Of a stretch of 64,000 bases of DNA, positions 62,790-64,000 are shown one piece after another. The translations under genes were made by a program, and so were the position numbers. Under the pieces are notes generated by a model, which searched no databases, was not told the origin of the DNA, and was given only the letters and a program-made list of their open reading frames with translations. Source of the stretch: a gamma proteobacterium HIMB55 (lineage in GTDB: Bacteria; Pseudomonadota; Gammaproteobacteria; Pseudomonadales; Halieaceae). The number at the start of each line of letters is the position of its first letter. The stretch's first letter is position 1. The DNA is taken from the NCBI GenBank assembly GCA_000227505.4, contig AGIF02000001.1, positions 2,128,035-2,192,034 of the forward strand, read 5' to 3'.

Positions 62790-64000
62790 TCATTCATAAC
62801 CGTCTGCGAGTGTGCTGACGTAGCCGGCTTCTTCCAGCATCCTCGCAACAGCAAGCGTCGTTCGATCGCCGTACTCGGGTCCTATGACCTGCAAACCAAA
62901 AGGCAGACCGTCGCTATGCCGACCAACAGGCACAGCGGTTGAGGGCAAACTGCACAGAGTGGCGACGCCCGCCCACACAATGTTGTCCGAGTAGGGTCGG
63001 GCCTCGTCGTTGACGAGGATTTTGCGCGCACCAAACGGTGTGTCCTGATCGTGCGGCATCGCTGTGGTCGGTGTTACGGGGCAAATCAGCACGTCGTAGT
63101 CGTCAAAAAACGCCGCCCACTTCGCCACCATGTGAGCCCGAATCTCATTCCAAAGTAGCCACTCACGATGAGGCAATAAGGTACCCCTCGCCTGAATCGC
63201 GTTATGAGACTTATCGTCAGGCCCCAAGTCGCGCGCAACACGCTCCATAAGCGCAATTTCATCGGGCCCAAAACTGGCGCCAATGATGGGTGATAAATGC
63301 ATGAGATAGGTTTCGTGGTGCTCGGCGAGCGAAAAGTCAGGCTTTGCCTCGTTGACCGTTGCACCTTGCGACGCCAAGGCCTGCCCTGCCCGCTCAATCC
63401 CCGCAAGCATTTCAGCGTCTACGGGACAGTAGTCATCACCCAGCCAGAGCCCCACACGCAAGTGTTTGACCGATTCCGCTCGAGAAGGGGGTAACGCAAG
63501 CTCAGCGCCTTCGCCGGGCTTAGAGTCAAAACCAACTGTCACATCAAACGCTAGCTCGAGATCATCCACCGATCGGGCGAGGGGCCCCATCACACCTAGG
63601 GCAGAGGTTGTCATTGCACCGTGGGTGGGCGGTACGTGACCCCGTTGCGGAATAATGTCGAACGTAGGTTTGTGACCGAAAAGGCCGCAGAAATGGGAAG
63701 GTGTACGGATAGACCCACCGATATCGCTACCAAATTCTAGTGGCGTCATTCCTGACGCCAAGGCCGCTGCCGCGCCACCCGATGAACCCCCGGGTGTTCG
63801 CTCAGCGTTGTGCGGATTGTAGGTAGTGCCATGTATCGCGTTGTAAGTTTGGAGGTCAGCGCAATGAAGCGGCGTGTTGGTTTTACCGAGAATGATGGCC
63901 CCCGCCTCTCTTAAGCGCTTTACCACCACCGCATCCGAATCTGACACCCAGCCCTTAAACGGCAGATGCCCCACCTCACAGGTCAGCCCCGTGACCTCGT
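62790..64000 (-). CDS. Amidase (AS family), truncated by the right edge
   Basis: The last 403 or so residues of an amidase-signature enzyme, hydrolysing an amide. The catalytic block GGSSGGAAAALASG gives the nucleophilic and cis serines region, with SDIGGSIRTPSHFCG following; the Lys of the triad lies beyond the edge. The frame is open from 63974 past the window end without a stop: the upstream codons read TCEVGHLPFKGW, typical of the family, so the N terminus and start are outside. It may be co-transcribed with AbgT. Substrate unknown. Confidence 0.93.
   Translation of the reverse strand, partial: EVTGLTCEVGHLPFKGWVSDSDAVVVKRLREAGAIILGKTNTPLHCADLQTYNAIHGTTYNPHNAERTPGGSSGGAAAALASGMTPLEFGSDIGGSIRTPSHFCGLFGHKPTFDIIPQRGHVPPTHGAMTTSALGVMGPLARSVDDLELAFDVTVGFDSKPGEGAELALPPSRAESVKHLRVGLWLGDDYCPVDAEMLAGIERAGQALASQGATVNEAKPDFSLAEHHETYLMHLSPIIGASFGPDEIALMERVARDLGPDDKSHNAIQARGTLLPHREWLLWNEIRAHMVAKWAAFFDDYDVLICPVTPTTAMPHDQDTPFGARKILVNDEARPYSDNIVWAGVATLCSLPSTAVPVGRHSDGLPFGLQVIGPEYGDRTTLAVARMLEEAGYVSTLADGYE

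Noticed and set aside
1-64000. Search for tRNA, rRNA, CRISPR arrays, IS elements and attachment sites
   Set aside because: No cloverleaf, spacer-repeat array, transposase or long terminal inverted repeat was seen by eye in the gaps. A tRNAscan, Rfam or ISfinder search could still find something.

Overview
This 64 kb window is a gene-dense bacterial chromosome segment, with about 48 protein genes, no rRNA or tRNA genes that I can recognise, no CRISPR array and no insertion sequence. Gene content suggests a heterotrophic marine gammaproteobacterium, probably of the OM60/NOR5 (Halieaceae, Luminiphilus-like) type. The evidence is a secreted GH16 beta-glucanase with thrombospondin-type-3 repeats, a sulfatase, PhoX- and PhoD-like phosphatases, a copper amine oxidase, an AbgT transporter, many acyl and hydroxylation enzymes, and ordinary gammaproteobacterial thrS and trmL. 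The taxonomic guess is inference from protein style, not from a marker gene.

Layout. Positions 1-9.6 kb hold a GH16 laminarinase-like enzyme, a NUDT19-like Nudix hydrolase, and a catabolic-looking module: TetR regulator, zinc-free NADPH oxidoreductase, Rieske oxygenase and PhyH dioxygenase, followed by an EamA permease and an alpha/beta hydrolase. Positions 9.8-14 kb hold a DUF2891 protein, a PPOX flavoprotein and thrS, which here is not followed by infC. Positions 14.3-21 kb hold an S9 peptidase convergent with a three-gene ABC exporter/CrtC-AttH operon whose two junctions are both ATGA. Positions 21-33 kb hold a Tag-like glycosylase, a lipoprotein copper amine oxidase, a MOSC protein, a PhoX-like protein, an alpha/beta hydrolase, a TPR protein, an MpaB/Lcp-type putative haem oxygenase, an enoyl-CoA hydratase, a VOC protein and an aldo/keto reductase.

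The most notable locus is 33,473-35,069. One reading frame is interrupted by a single TGA inside the motif GH-TGA-GSC and then continues in frame with full coding character. I read this as a UGSC-family selenoprotein with Sec at residue 96. It overlaps by 8 nt a conserved partner gene of unknown function. About 12 kb away (46.8-48.1 kb) lies a Cys-type relative of glycine/D-proline reductase selenoprotein B (GrdB/PrdB-like, CPNC motif), which shows a similar strand, redox motif and Pro-His-Pro-like layout. The window may therefore show two related reductive systems, one using Sec and one using Cys.

The rest of 35-50 kb contains a lipoprotein fusing a YVTN propeller, a di-haem cytochrome c and a carbohydrate-binding-like end; galK and galT separated by an MBL-fold lipoprotein; a PhoD-like phosphatase; a molybdopterin oxidoreductase; a small membrane protein; a TVP38/VTT protein; and a TauD-like dioxygenase. 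Positions 50-64 kb hold two GFA-type zinc proteins, trmL, an ABM monooxygenase, a sulfatase, a secreted beta-propeller-like unknown, an epoxide-hydrolase-like protein, formate-THF ligase (fhs), a sugar-lactone oxidase, a DSD1-type PLP enzyme, an AbgT transporter, and an amidase cut by the right edge.
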